A DNA stretch of 49,160 bases from an uncultured Ruminiclostridium sp. (GCA_944388385.1 CALXIO010000018.1:1-49160), one strand, 5' to 3'. Positions 27,727-35,753 are shown, counted from the first letter of the stretch. Numbers and translations: made by a program. Notes: generated from the sequence alone by a model not told the origin.

Positions 27727-28542
27727 ATGAAGTTAAGAAAGATTATGGCTATTGCAGCTGCTTCAGCTATAGCTGCTACAGCTACTGTTTCTGCAGGCGC
27801 AGTTCTCGCAGTTCCCGAATCAGGTGTTGACGCAGGTTGTGATATCGGTTCAGGTTCATGGTTAGTACAGGTTTACAACACAGGTAACTCCGATGAAGGC
27901 AAGCCCGCTACAGACTACGGCGTTGATTTAAGCAAGGTTGCTCAGATTACTTTCACAGTTACAATCAACAACCAGGCTGACGCCGACTTCTTTGAGGGCG
28001 CTATCGGTGGTAGCGTTGTATTCTCAGTAAACGGCGGCGACATTGCTGAGGGCACAGAGTTATGGGATAAGTACAACTGGCCCAGCTGTGAATGGTGGGG
28101 CGTTATTGACCCTGACTTAGAGCTTGAAACATTTGCTGCTGACAAGCCCGGTAAGGTTGAAACAGTTGAAAAGGGTGTATATAAGATCACAAACGATACA
28201 CTTGTTAACCCCTTCGTTGAGGATGGCGTTAAGGAAATTGGTTGTATGCAGATCGGCCTTCAGGAATGGGGTTCTGACCTTTGTCCTATCGAAGTAACAA
28301 TGTGCGAGATTAAGGATGCTGACGGCAACGTTCTTATCGCATTTGACGGTCTTGGCAAGAAGGTAGATGCTCCTGATGCAGACGCTCCTGCTACAGATGC
28401 TCCTTCTGACGCTCCTGCTACAGACGATCCCACTACAGATACTCCTGTCAGCCCCGAAACAGGTGCTGAAGGTATCGCAGTAGCTGCAGGTGTTGCAGTT
28501 CTCGCTACAACAGCAGCAATCGTTGCTAAGAAGAGAAAGTAA
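27727..28542 (+). CDS. Secreted surface protein with SPETG-type C-terminal anchor
   Basis: A 271-residue protein: a signal peptide of about 28 residues (MKLRKIMAIAAASAIAAT...), a compact beta-rich domain (about 35-215) with GSGSWLVQVYN and a carbohydrate-binding-module-like feel, and a Pro/Ala/Thr/Asp linker (DAPATDAPSDAPATDDPTTD). It ends in SPETG, a hydrophobic helix and KKRK, the layout of a sortase signal in which Ser-Pro replaces Leu-Pro. The strong promoter, leader hairpin and optimised codons suggest an abundant envelope protein. No neighbour is co-transcribed and no sortase is in the window. Confidence 0.85.
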   Translation: MKLRKIMAIAAASAIAATATVSAGAVLAVPESGVDAGCDIGSGSWLVQVYNTGNSDEGKPATDYGVDLSKVAQITFTVTINNQADADFFEGAIGGSVVFSVNGGDIAEGTELWDKYNWPSCEWWGVIDPDLELETFAADKPGKVETVEKGVYKITNDTLVNPFVEDGVKEIGCMQIGLQEWGSDLCPIEVTMCEIKDADGNVLIAFDGLGKKVDAPDADAPATDAPSDAPATDDPTTDTPVSPETGAEGIAVAAGVAVLATTAAIVAKKRK

Positions 28543-28575
28543 TTTTTCTTAAAAGCGATATATAAGCAAAAATTT

Positions 28576-28602
28576 ACCCCTCGGTTTTCCGAGGGGTATT
28601 TT
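28576..28602 (+). terminator. Terminator of the surface-protein gene
   Basis: Perfect 9-bp stem ACCCCTCGG / CCGAGGGGT around TTTT, then ATTTTG. Confidence 0.85.
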
Positions 28603-28605
28603 GTA

Positions 28606-28638
28606 TAATAAAAAATCCCGTTCATAATGAACGGGATT
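28606..28638 (-). terminator. Terminator of the EAL-domain gene
   Basis: Perfect 10-bp stem AATCCCGTTC / GAACGGGATT (28614-28638), 5-nt loop. On the minus strand it is followed by a T-run (plus-strand A5 at 28611 and AATAAA before it). Confidence 0.8.
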
Positions 28639-28641
28639 ATT

Positions 28642-30282
28642 TTATTTATATACAGGATTATCCATTCTTTCAAAGAATTCATCCTCCGGCAGGGGCTTAT
28701 CAAAACAATAGCCCTGTATTATCTTACAGCCCATTTTATAAAGGCTTTCCATGTTTCCCTTACTTTCAACACCCTCACACACCGTAATTAAATTAAGCTC
28801 ATTTGCCATATTAAGCACATTTTCAAGCACAACTGCGCCTCTTTTGTCCTCATCGTCGCTGTTTGAAAGGGATTTATCCACCTTTATAACATCAATATTT
28901 ATATTTTTAAGCAGAGAAAGGGAGGAATAGCCTGTGCCGAAATCATCCATGGATGCCATAACTCCATGCTTTTTAAGATCGTCAATCGCCTGCTTTATAC
29001 AGCCGAAGTCATCAACATAGGCGGTTTCGGTAAATTCCACCTCTATATAATAGGGGGGAATTTTATACTTTTCGATAATGTTCATTATCCTGTCTGCAAA
29101 GTGGGGATATTTTAAATGAATCTTAGAGAAGTTCACCGAAATGGGAACTACCTCCTTGCCCTCCTTTAACCTCTGGGCTATAAGTCGGCAGGTCTGCTCC
29201 AGCACATATAAATCGATACGCTTTATAAGTTCGGTGCGTTCAGCCATGGGAATAAATTCATCCGGGCTTACCATAACCCCGTCACGGTCCCACCTTACAA
29301 GAGCCTCAGCCCCTATCATGGTGCGGTTATCTATACGGACCTTAGGCTGATAGAAAACCTCAAATTCCTCATTTTCAATAGCCGCCGGAAGATCATTTTC
29401 CATACAGCTAAGAGCCTTGTCCTTAGCAAAATCGTCGCTGTCATAGTATACAAAATCGGTGGCGGTATTATTAAGAGCAAAATCGAGGGCTATTGCCGCA
29501 TGGGCCATGGCGGTCTTTAAGGTGTCCTCATTTGTCAGCTCCGCAATACCTGCCTTTAAGGAAATAGCATGAACCACCTGCTCATAGCCTATTGAAAATT
29601 CCACCTCAATTTCCCCGAAGGTGTCCTTGTTGTTCTTAAGGCGGTTTTTCTTCAGCATAAGAAGGAATGTGTCACCGTCAAGCCTTGCACATATTTCGTC
29701 CTTTGAAACGGTCTTACTGAGCCTTGCGGCGTATTTATTAAGTATATCCGAGGTGGTATTATAGCCGTAAACATTGTTAAGCAGCTTTCCGCCCTTAACC
29801 TTGCCCTTGGCTATGGCATATTCATCCAGCATACCCTCTTCAAGTATATCCTCAAAGAATATTCTGAGGCCGTTTTCATTGGGAATACCGCTGTCACGGT
29901 CAATATTTCTCTCACGCTTAGCCTTGGAATAAAGGTAACAACTGTTATAGCAAAGGCAAAGCACATTTGTAAGAAGTTCCATTGTGTCCCTTGTATCATC
30001 ATCGGCGGAGAAATAATCTATTTCCCCCTCAATGATATACTTTAAGTCCACGTCCGCCCCTCTGCGCTCAAATTCCTTTGTATATACAGCGGCAAAGGTG
30101 CTGTCCTTATATATTTCGGTGTTGCCCTTTTCATTTTCATAATAGGCAGTCCTTGTAATGGAGAATATCTTCAGCTCCTTTGCCAAAGCACAGAACTCAG
30201 GTATAGCCCCCACATTCTGAAGGCCGTATCGTATGGCAGAATTACTTACGGCATTTAAACCCTTTATCACGCTGAATTTCAT
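28642..30282 (-). CDS. c-di-GMP phosphodiesterase: degenerate GGDEF plus EAL domain
   Basis: A 546-residue cytosolic protein. An N-terminal region of about 130 residues of unknown fold is followed by a GGDEF-like domain whose signature reads RLDGDTF, so cyclase activity is unlikely and it may serve as a regulatory or GTP-sensing domain. The C-terminal EAL domain looks active: GAEALVRW, SVNFSKIHL, VEFTETAY, MDDFGTGYSSLSLL, CEGVES and QGYCFDKPL. It degrades c-di-GMP and so should favour motile or low-matrix states. Start at 30282 has AAGGGGG 8 nt upstream; an ATG at 30339 overlaps the promoter. It is monocistronic. Confidence 0.93.
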   Translation of the reverse strand: MKFSVIKGLNAVSNSAIRYGLQNVGAIPEFCALAKELKIFSITRTAYYENEKGNTEIYKDSTFAAVYTKEFERRGADVDLKYIIEGEIDYFSADDDTRDTMELLTNVLCLCYNSCYLYSKAKRERNIDRDSGIPNENGLRIFFEDILEEGMLDEYAIAKGKVKGGKLLNNVYGYNTTSDILNKYAARLSKTVSKDEICARLDGDTFLLMLKKNRLKNNKDTFGEIEVEFSIGYEQVVHAISLKAGIAELTNEDTLKTAMAHAAIALDFALNNTATDFVYYDSDDFAKDKALSCMENDLPAAIENEEFEVFYQPKVRIDNRTMIGAEALVRWDRDGVMVSPDEFIPMAERTELIKRIDLYVLEQTCRLIAQRLKEGKEVVPISVNFSKIHLKYPHFADRIMNIIEKYKIPPYYIEVEFTETAYVDDFGCIKQAIDDLKKHGVMASMDDFGTGYSSLSLLKNINIDVIKVDKSLSNSDDEDKRGAVVLENVLNMANELNLITVCEGVESKGNMESLYKMGCKIIQGYCFDKPLPEDEFFERMDNPVYK

Positions 30283-30310
30283 AACGATACCCCCTTTATT
30301 CCTTATAAAC

Positions 30311-30339
30311 AGTTTACCATATTTCGGTCTTTGTTTCAA
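30311..30339 (-). promoter_or_regulatory. Promoter of the EAL-domain gene
   Basis: Minus strand: TTGAAA (30339-30334), 17 bp, TAAACT (30316-30311). Confidence 0.75.
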
Positions 30340-30414
30340 GTGGTAAAGTGCAGATTATTCATTTTTAGCATATTATACAGAAATAAATGCCAAACTGCCT
30401 TTGTCTGTCCTTAA

Positions 30415-30469
30415 ATTCCGTAAATTTCAACAATGCGGAATATATTATATGGCCTTACAAAACCATATC
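30415..30469. other. Two adjacent inverted repeats upstream of the EAL gene promoter
   Basis: ATTCCG / CGGAAT (about 30415-30441) and ATATGG / CCATAT (about 30446-30468) follow each other in a stretch without any gene. Their purpose is not evident; they may belong to the same non-coding locus as the element at 30521. Confidence 0.4.
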
Positions 30470-30520
30470 CGAAAGGAAAAGTAGAAATAAATTCACATAT
30501 TAAATGCTTAAAAAACAAAA

Positions 30521-30649
30521 CGTCTTCCCGAAAGGGAGCCCCTTTTGGCAATTCCCGCCTTTTATAAGAAATGATTAATCCCGCAGTTGAGAAACGGCGG
30601 GATTAAAAACTTCTATATGGCGGACACCCTAAGGAAGACGCATTTTTTT
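30521..30649. ncRNA. Candidate structured RNA or unusually long terminator after yajC
   Basis: This 129-nt stretch can fold into one long rod: CGTCTTCC (30521) with GGAAGACG (30633), AGGG/CCCT, CCGCC/GGCGG, TATAAGAA with TTCTATA (imperfect), and an apical 10-bp stem TTAATCCCGC / GCGGGATTAA with a 12-nt loop. T-runs border it on both strands: CATTTTTTT on plus, TTTTGTTTTTT on minus. It follows the yajC stop directly. I could not match it to 6S, SRP, tmRNA or RNase P RNA, and no clear plus-strand promoter is visible. Strand is undecided. Confidence 0.45.
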
Positions 30650-31007
30650 ATTTACTTTCTTCTACATTGTCGTGAACAGTTCTGTTCTCGGCGATGCTTG
30701 CCTTTAATACTCTTATCTTTGTACGGTCGCTGCCGGTTTCGATAAGCACAGTATCCTCCTTAATGCTAAGGACTCTGCCGATAATACCGCCGGTGGTAAC
30801 TACCTCATCAGCTACCTCTAAGTCATCCAGCATCTGCTTCATTTTCTTTGAACGCTTATTCTCAGGTCTTATGATAAGGAAGTAGAAAATAACTATCATA
30901 AGTGCAAGGGGAATAAGCATAGTAAGCATACTTACAAGGTCAGCACCCTCAGCAGGTGTGTTTTGTGCTGTCTGACCGGTTGATAAAAGCTCTAATAATT
31001 CTATCAT
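30648..31007 (-). CDS. yajC: Preprotein translocase subunit YajC
   Basis: Sec translocase accessory subunit (119 aa): one membrane helix (about residues 27-47, LTMLIPLALMIVIFYFLIIRP) followed by the family mark RPENKRSKKMKQMLDDL and a small cytosolic beta domain (VVTTGGIIGRV). AAAGGAA lies before the ATG. It has its own promoter and ends at the structured element. Confidence 0.95.
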   Translation of the reverse strand: MIELLELLSTGQTAQNTPAEGADLVSMLTMLIPLALMIVIFYFLIIRPENKRSKKMKQMLDDLEVADEVVTTGGIIGRVLSIKEDTVLIETGSDRTKIRVLKASIAENRTVHDNVEESK

Positions 31008-31032
31008 GATTATGTTCCTTTCTATTTGTGGG

Positions 31033-31077
31033 AATATTACATTGTAATATTATAACCTATTTCTCTAAGAATTTCAA
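31033..31077 (-). promoter_or_regulatory. yajC promoter with 19-bp palindrome over the start region
   Basis: Minus strand: TTGAAA (31077-31072), 17 bp, TATAAT (31054-31049). A perfect palindrome AATATTACA-T-TGTAATATT (31033-31051) overlaps the -10 end and the transcription start, an operator-like position. Confidence 0.7.
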
Positions 31078-31081
31078 GGGC

Positions 31082-32338
31082 TTATCCGAAAATAATGTCA
31101 TTAAAGCCCATTTCCTTCAGGGATTTTTCTATTTCCGCCTTTTGCTGTGCTGTAAGGGTAGCCCCGGAAACACCAACCACAATGTCTGTTCCGGCTATGG
31201 GCTTTATCTCTGTAAAGCATTGTGTAGCCGCCTTTACAATGTCGCTTTGTATGGTAATTGACTTACTGTTGCCCAGATCCAACTTTTTGCCTAAGGTGGA
31301 GGCATTAAGATCAACATACAGCTTGCAGGATTTAAGGCTATCCTTATCTCCCCACAGCTCTGCGGTGGCCTTATACTTGGCGGAGGAATATGTAAGTAAA
31401 TCCTCAGCGTCGATCTTTACAAGAGTATCTCCCTTTCCTGCCTGTGCCATGGCCTCACAAAGGGCAGTGAGCTTTTTGTGTCTGTCAGCAGCCTGTACCT
31501 CTGTTCCCAGAAGGTTGTAGTCATAATTGCCGAAATTGGGGAACATGGTATTTGATAATATAAATTCCTTAAATCCTGCTGTGCTAAGCTCCTTCATAAT
31601 ATCGGCAAAGTAAACCGTTGTTTTATCCGAGAAGGGATTTGTCCAGGGCTTGCCCCCCTTTTCAATCGTGTTGTCGTTCCATGTCCAGGTGCCCCCTTGG
31701 TCAGTAACCATAAATCCCGTACCGGTAATAACATAGGGTGTTCTTCTGTCATACAGGGTATTAAGCTGAATTACAGGGGTGATGCCTGCCTTTTTACATT
31801 CATCCCATATTTCCTTCAGGGTCATTGCGCCCTTGATTACAGCCTGATTGTCCTTTACTATTTCAAGCTCAGACTTGTACCAGAGCTGTCCGATTTCGTC
31901 CTTCAGACAAAATGCTATCTTTACAGCCCCTTCCTTTTTGGCATTTGCCAAATATTCCGCAAGGGCCTCCTTAGAGTAAAGAGCCTGTGCCGGGGCGGTT
32001 ACAACAACTGTATTTTCCACCGGCTTTGGTGCAAGGGCGGTGGTAGTGGTCTGGGGCTTTTGGGTGGTGGATGCCGGGGTTTCCTCCGAGGGTTTATCTG
32101 TATTTTCCTTTTCTGTGTCCTCGGTTACCGGGGGAGTCCATGCAGGGGTGCTTTCTGTGGTTTCGCTGCCGTTTTGTATAAAGTCTATAATAGGGGGTGC
32201 CACTGAATATCCAATAAAGATAAGCGCTCCCACTATTAAAACAAGCAGGACTATCTCTGCCACCTTTCTGCCGGTGCTTTTTCTCTTTTTATATAAATTA
32301 CGCCTTGTGCGTTTTACCTTGAATCCTTTTTTGCTCAT
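31082..32338 (-). CDS. DUF4015-like putative glycoside hydrolase, membrane-anchored
   Basis: A 418-residue protein: a very basic cytosolic start (KVKRTRRNLYKKRKSTGRK), one membrane helix (about 28-47), a Thr/Pro/Glu-rich wall-spanning linker (residues 60-115), and a TIM-barrel-like extracellular domain. The domain resembles the DUF4015 (GH13-like) family: IAFCLKDEIGQLWYKS, ITPVIQLNTLYDRRTPY, KPWTNPFSDKTTVYFADIMKEL and GFKEFILSN. In typical members the corresponding segments are AIVIDVKDD and FDEIQFDYIRFP. Here the second lacks the usual Asp-Tyr-Ile-Arg-Phe core, so activity is doubtful. It is the last gene of the rpe-rnf-like operon. Confidence 0.7.
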   Translation of the reverse strand: MSKKGFKVKRTRRNLYKKRKSTGRKVAEIVLLVLIVGALIFIGYSVAPPIIDFIQNGSETTESTPAWTPPVTEDTEKENTDKPSEETPASTTQKPQTTTTALAPKPVENTVVVTAPAQALYSKEALAEYLANAKKEGAVKIAFCLKDEIGQLWYKSELEIVKDNQAVIKGAMTLKEIWDECKKAGITPVIQLNTLYDRRTPYVITGTGFMVTDQGGTWTWNDNTIEKGGKPWTNPFSDKTTVYFADIMKELSTAGFKEFILSNTMFPNFGNYDYNLLGTEVQAADRHKKLTALCEAMAQAGKGDTLVKIDAEDLLTYSSAKYKATAELWGDKDSLKSCKLYVDLNASTLGKKLDLGNSKSITIQSDIVKAATQCFTEIKPIAGTDIVVGVSGATLTAQQKAEIEKSLKEMGFNDIIFG

Positions 32339-32361
32339 TTTGTTACCTCTTTTAGAAAAAC

Positions 32362-32961
32362 TTATACATTGACTGAAGTATTATATCCCGTAAGGGCATA
32401 GAATGCAAGGGATAAAATACCGATAAATACCATCATAATGGGCATTCCTCTGAATGCCGCCGGGATAAGAGGAGAATTAAGTCTTTCGTTTGCAATATGA
32501 AGAAAGAACATCGCTATAAGGTATCCTGCCGAAAGTCCTATACCGAATCCCAGATAGGAAAAAATGCTTTCGTTTAATACCGAGTTTAAGAATAATGCAC
32601 CTAAAACCGCCGCATTGAATACCGACAGATGCACATACTTTTTTACCTTTACAAATAATTTCGGAATAAATCTCCAGATAAACAGCAGACTTCCTGCATA
32701 TAAAATGCCTATTACAACCGTGTAGATAAGGGGCATTACCACAAAGTAATATTCCCACTCGGATAACAGCTTATCTATAAAATAGGTTATAACAGAGGAT
32801 ATGGTGGTAACATAGGCCACCCCAAGTCCCAGCCCTATCATGCTGTCCTTTTTTCTTGCCGCATAAAGTGCGGTGCTTGTGCCGAATGCCCTTGAGAAAA
32901 TGGCATTTTCCACAAACATGGCTATCATGGCGGCATCTATAAATAATAACAGATTATCCAT
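32362..32961 (-). CDS. RnfA/NqrE-like membrane protein lacking the Fe-S cysteines
   Basis: A 199-residue protein with six membrane helices. It aligns by eye with NqrE/RnfA over the full length: VENAIFSRAFGTSTALYAARKKDSMIGLGLGVA matches the [21 protein letters not shown] region (nucleotides about 32910-32815), and AAFRGMPIMMVFIGILSLAF matches the C-terminal GLRG-LGITFITAGLMAL. In characterised homologues two cysteines (the C in GMCTF/GICPF and the C in NCAIFG/NCAVLG) bind a membrane 2Fe-2S centre; here they read GTSTA and NAAVLG. So the fold is kept and the cluster ligands are lost. Fourth gene of the operon, after D- and E-like subunits. Confidence 0.85.
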   Translation of the reverse strand: MDNLLLFIDAAMIAMFVENAIFSRAFGTSTALYAARKKDSMIGLGLGVAYVTTISSVITYFIDKLLSEWEYYFVVMPLIYTVVIGILYAGSLLFIWRFIPKLFVKVKKYVHLSVFNAAVLGALFLNSVLNESIFSYLGFGIGLSAGYLIAMFFLHIANERLNSPLIPAAFRGMPIMMVFIGILSLAFYALTGYNTSVNV

Positions 32962-32971
32962 AATCCACCGC

Positions 32972-33682
32972 CTATTCTTTATTTTCCGCAGTTGAGGTCA
33001 TATTATCCTCAAGCTGTACATTATTAAGTGCCTGGGTATATTTTGCCTTGCGGTTACGAAGGTAATTATAAAGGGCTCTGAACATACCTGCCATAATACC
33101 CACAAGGATAAATCCGCCGAAGGGGGATTCAAATGCCTTTATGCTTATATCCGTAAGCTGTATACCGGCAAAAGAGCCATAGCAGATAAACTCTCTGAAC
33201 GCACCGGTTATTACACAGACAATACCAAAGCCTATAATAAATACTATAACATCAAAGAACATTTTCAGCTTTCTTTCGTGATAAAAGCGGCTTTCCGTCT
33301 TTGAGAATATAAGGGAGTTTGTTATAATAAGGGGCAGATATATGCCGATAAGCTCTACTGTAAGGGGGAAAATCCTGCTTAGCAGTAATATGGTGGGAAT
33401 ATAATATACCGAACCCACAAGGGCATAGATAATTATACGAAGGGCATAAACTATTTTTTTAGGCACAAAGGAGCAGGTCATAATGGTAAGAAAGGAAATA
33501 ATCGCAAAGGCAAGTGCTATAACCACACCCTTTTTAAAGGTGGTGGCGGCTATAATAACAGGGGCATTAACAAGACCTGTCATAAGCACTATATTCTGCT
33601 TTGCTATACCGTCAAGAAGATCCCTTGTAAAATGAAAGTCAGAAAAATCCGGTCTGTTTTTAATTTGCTTTGCCTTAGCCAT
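32972..33682 (-). CDS. RnfE/NqrD-like membrane protein lacking the Fe-S cysteines
   Basis: A 236-residue protein with six membrane helices. Family marks are QNIVLMTGLVNAPVIIAATT (normally NP-LVQLLGLCP-LAVTT), IYLPLIITNSLIFSKTES (normally IYIPLIVTNCIILGRAE) and GAFREF. Both cysteines that in NqrD/RnfE complete the 2Fe-2S site are absent: no Cys in the first motif, Ser in the second. Start at 33682 has GGAGG at 7 nt; ATG 33685 is one codon upstream. It overlaps the D-like gene by 8 nt and precedes the A-like gene by 10 nt. Confidence 0.85.
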   Translation of the reverse strand: MAKAKQIKNRPDFSDFHFTRDLLDGIAKQNIVLMTGLVNAPVIIAATTFKKGVVIALAFAIISFLTIMTCSFVPKKIVYALRIIIYALVGSVYYIPTILLLSRIFPLTVELIGIYLPLIITNSLIFSKTESRFYHERKLKMFFDVIVFIIGFGIVCVITGAFREFICYGSFAGIQLTDISIKAFESPFGGFILVGIMAGMFRALYNYLRNRKAKYTQALNNVQLEDNMTSTAENKE

Positions 33683-35006
33683 CATTTTCCTCCTTTCTGT
33701 TATCCCCGGATGTTTCTTCATCCTCAGAGGGCATAATAATATCCTTTGGCTTTTTGTTGTTTATTTTTTCCTTATCCTTATTTGTGGCATTACCTATCTT
33801 TTCGCCTATCTGCATAAGTCTTTCGCCGAAGGTCATCTTTCTTCTTCTCTTTACCTTTGTGACCTTGCTGTCAATAGGAGGCATATTGAAGTTTACAGGC
33901 TCTATTATAAGCTCCTGTGTATCGCCTATATTCGGTGTATCGGTGGTTTTGCCCTGCTTTACATTCTTCTGAACTCTTTCAAAGGTACCAAGATACCTGC
34001 CTAAGGTCTTTACACCGTTTGCGGTGGCTGTGCCTATATTATATGCCAGCCTGTCAAGGTATAAGGACAGGGCATTTACAACCAGAAGCGAAAATACAAA
34101 TACGCCCTCTATGTTTGCGGTTTGTCTGAATACGGTGGTTATAATACCCAAAGACAGTCCGTACAGCAGTCTGCCGCCGTTGGTATAGGGCAGAGTCTGG
34201 GGGTCGCTTGCAAGGAATATAAAGCCGAAAAGTACAAAGCCGTTTATAAACTGGAAGGTTACCATTTCTGCGGTGGGGGTAATAAGGTAGGTAAGTCCTG
34301 CCATAACCGCCATACCGCCTATGGTGGAGAAGAAGGAAATACTTTTCCTGAACATAAGACAAATACCGCATACCGCAAGTACAAGTATATGTGTAGTACC
34401 CATAGGGCCAAGGAAATTTCCCATAAGAATATCCAGCACGGAAAGATCCGGCATTGAGCCGTTTTTGATAAAGTTACTTTCTATACCGCTTGACAATGCC
34501 ACATCCACAGTACCGAATATGGGCATTTGCACACCCTTTTCCGGGTACATAAGCACCTTTGTGGGGTAGCACATAATAAGAAAGGCAATAGCTACTGCGG
34601 TGGGGTTGAATATATAATTATCCTTACCGCCGAAAATATGCTTTACGGTGATTGTAAGCACAGCCCCCAGTAAAACTATATAATAGTCCACCGATGCAGG
34701 AAGCATAAGGGCAAGGGCAAGTCCGTAGGCTATGGTGGACAGGTCCTTTACGTTATATTCCTTTTTTGAAAAGAAGCAGCCCAGCATATCAACTATGATA
34801 CAGGCAAGCACCGAAACAATACACACCGACAATGCCCTGAAGCCGTAATTATACACCGCCAGAAAGACTATTGTTGCCATAAACAATATCTGGTCCGCAT
34901 ATACGCTTCTGGGCTTTTTCAGTTTTTTACGGGCCTTGTCCTGACTCATAAGCAGGGGGGCATCCTCTATTTTCCGCAAAAGCTCCTCATTTGAAGTGTT
35001 TGACAT
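33675..35006 (-). CDS. RnfD/NqrB-like membrane protein without flavinylation motif, with long charged tail
   Basis: A 443-residue protein. Around ten membrane helices span residues 35-325 with RnfD marks GKDNYIFNPTAVAIAFL and FLASDPQTLPYTNGGRLLYG. The threonine of the SGAT-type site, to which FMN is attached in RnfD/NqrB, is not found; the matching stretch reads VDVALSSGIESNF. The last 120 residues are a hydrophilic Lys/Asp/Glu-rich cytosolic tail (KVKRRRKMTFGERLMQIGEKIG, then acidic), absent in ordinary RnfD. It lies 20 nt behind rpe. Confidence 0.85.
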   Translation of the reverse strand: MSNTSNEELLRKIEDAPLLMSQDKARKKLKKPRSVYADQILFMATIVFLAVYNYGFRALSVCIVSVLACIIVDMLGCFFSKKEYNVKDLSTIAYGLALALMLPASVDYYIVLLGAVLTITVKHIFGGKDNYIFNPTAVAIAFLIMCYPTKVLMYPEKGVQMPIFGTVDVALSSGIESNFIKNGSMPDLSVLDILMGNFLGPMGTTHILVLAVCGICLMFRKSISFFSTIGGMAVMAGLTYLITPTAEMVTFQFINGFVLFGFIFLASDPQTLPYTNGGRLLYGLSLGIITTVFRQTANIEGVFVFSLLVVNALSLYLDRLAYNIGTATANGVKTLGRYLGTFERVQKNVKQGKTTDTPNIGDTQELIIEPVNFNMPPIDSKVTKVKRRRKMTFGERLMQIGEKIGNATNKDKEKINNKKPKDIIMPSEDEETSGDNRKEENDG

Positions 35007-35026
35007 TTATATAAATTCCTTTCGGA

Positions 35027-35671
35027 TCATCTTAATAATTCACAGGCCTTTTTCATATCCTCCGACTTAAAAAGGTATGTGCCGGCCACTAAAACATCAG
35101 CACCTGCCTGCTTTACCAAAACAGCGGTGGAATTATTTATTCCTCCGTCAACCTGTATGGAAACATGGGGGAATTTTTCGTTGCAATATTCCCTTAACCG
35201 CTTTATTTTAACAAGGGTATCGGGAATAAATCCCTGTCCGCCGTAGCCCGGCTCAACAGTCATTATAAGCACCATATCGCAAAGGGGGAGATAAGGAAAA
35301 CATTCCTCCACCGCAGTACCCGGCTTTAAAGCAAGGCCGGTTTTCATACCAAGCTGTTTTATAAGCCTTAAGCATTCTGCGGTATCTCCGTTGCTTTCTA
35401 TATGGATAGTTATCATATCGCTTCCTGCCTTTTTAAACAGGGGGATAAGGTTTGTGGGGTCGGTTACCATAAGGTGGGTGTCAAAGAACATATCGGAGTA
35501 ATTTCTCATAGCGGCAACGAAATTATTGCCGTAGGTGATATTATCCACAAATACTCCGTCCATAACGTCTATATGCACCCAGTCTACACCGGCGGTTTTT
35601 ATTTTTGAAAGCTCATCCGACATACAGGCAAGGTTGCTTGACAGTATAGATGCACTTACTTTTATCTCCAT
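35027..35671 (-). CDS. rpe: Ribulose-phosphate 3-epimerase
   Basis: Pentose-phosphate pathway TIM-barrel enzyme (214 aa) interconverting ribulose-5-P and xylulose-5-P. Metal/catalytic segments: VHIDVMDGVFVDNITYG, FDTHLMVTDP, MTVEPGYGGQGF and QVDGGINNSTA. First gene of the operon that continues into the Rnf-like module. Confidence 0.97.
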   Translation of the reverse strand: MEIKVSASILSSNLACMSDELSKIKTAGVDWVHIDVMDGVFVDNITYGNNFVAAMRNYSDMFFDTHLMVTDPTNLIPLFKKAGSDMITIHIESNGDTAECLRLIKQLGMKTGLALKPGTAVEECFPYLPLCDMVLIMTVEPGYGGQGFIPDTLVKIKRLREYCNEKFPHVSIQVDGGINNSTAVLVKQAGADVLVAGTYLFKSEDMKKACELLR

Positions 35672-35724
35672 AATTTTGTCCTCTTTTCAGAATATCTGAA
35701 ATATTGCGTTAGTACCCTACTTTA

Positions 35725-35753
35725 ATAATATAATAAAAGGGGTTTACAGTCAA
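35725..35753 (-). promoter_or_regulatory. Promoter of the rpe / Rnf-like operon
   Basis: Minus strand: TTGACT (35753-35748), 17 bp, TATTAT (35730-35725); predicted leader about 48 nt. Confidence 0.75.

Noticed and set aside
30521..30649. 6S RNA, SRP RNA, tmRNA or RNase P RNA at the structured element
   Set aside because: It is too short for 6S, tmRNA and RNase P, and lacks the conserved SRP apical loop and tmRNA tRNA-like ends. Kept as an unassigned candidate.
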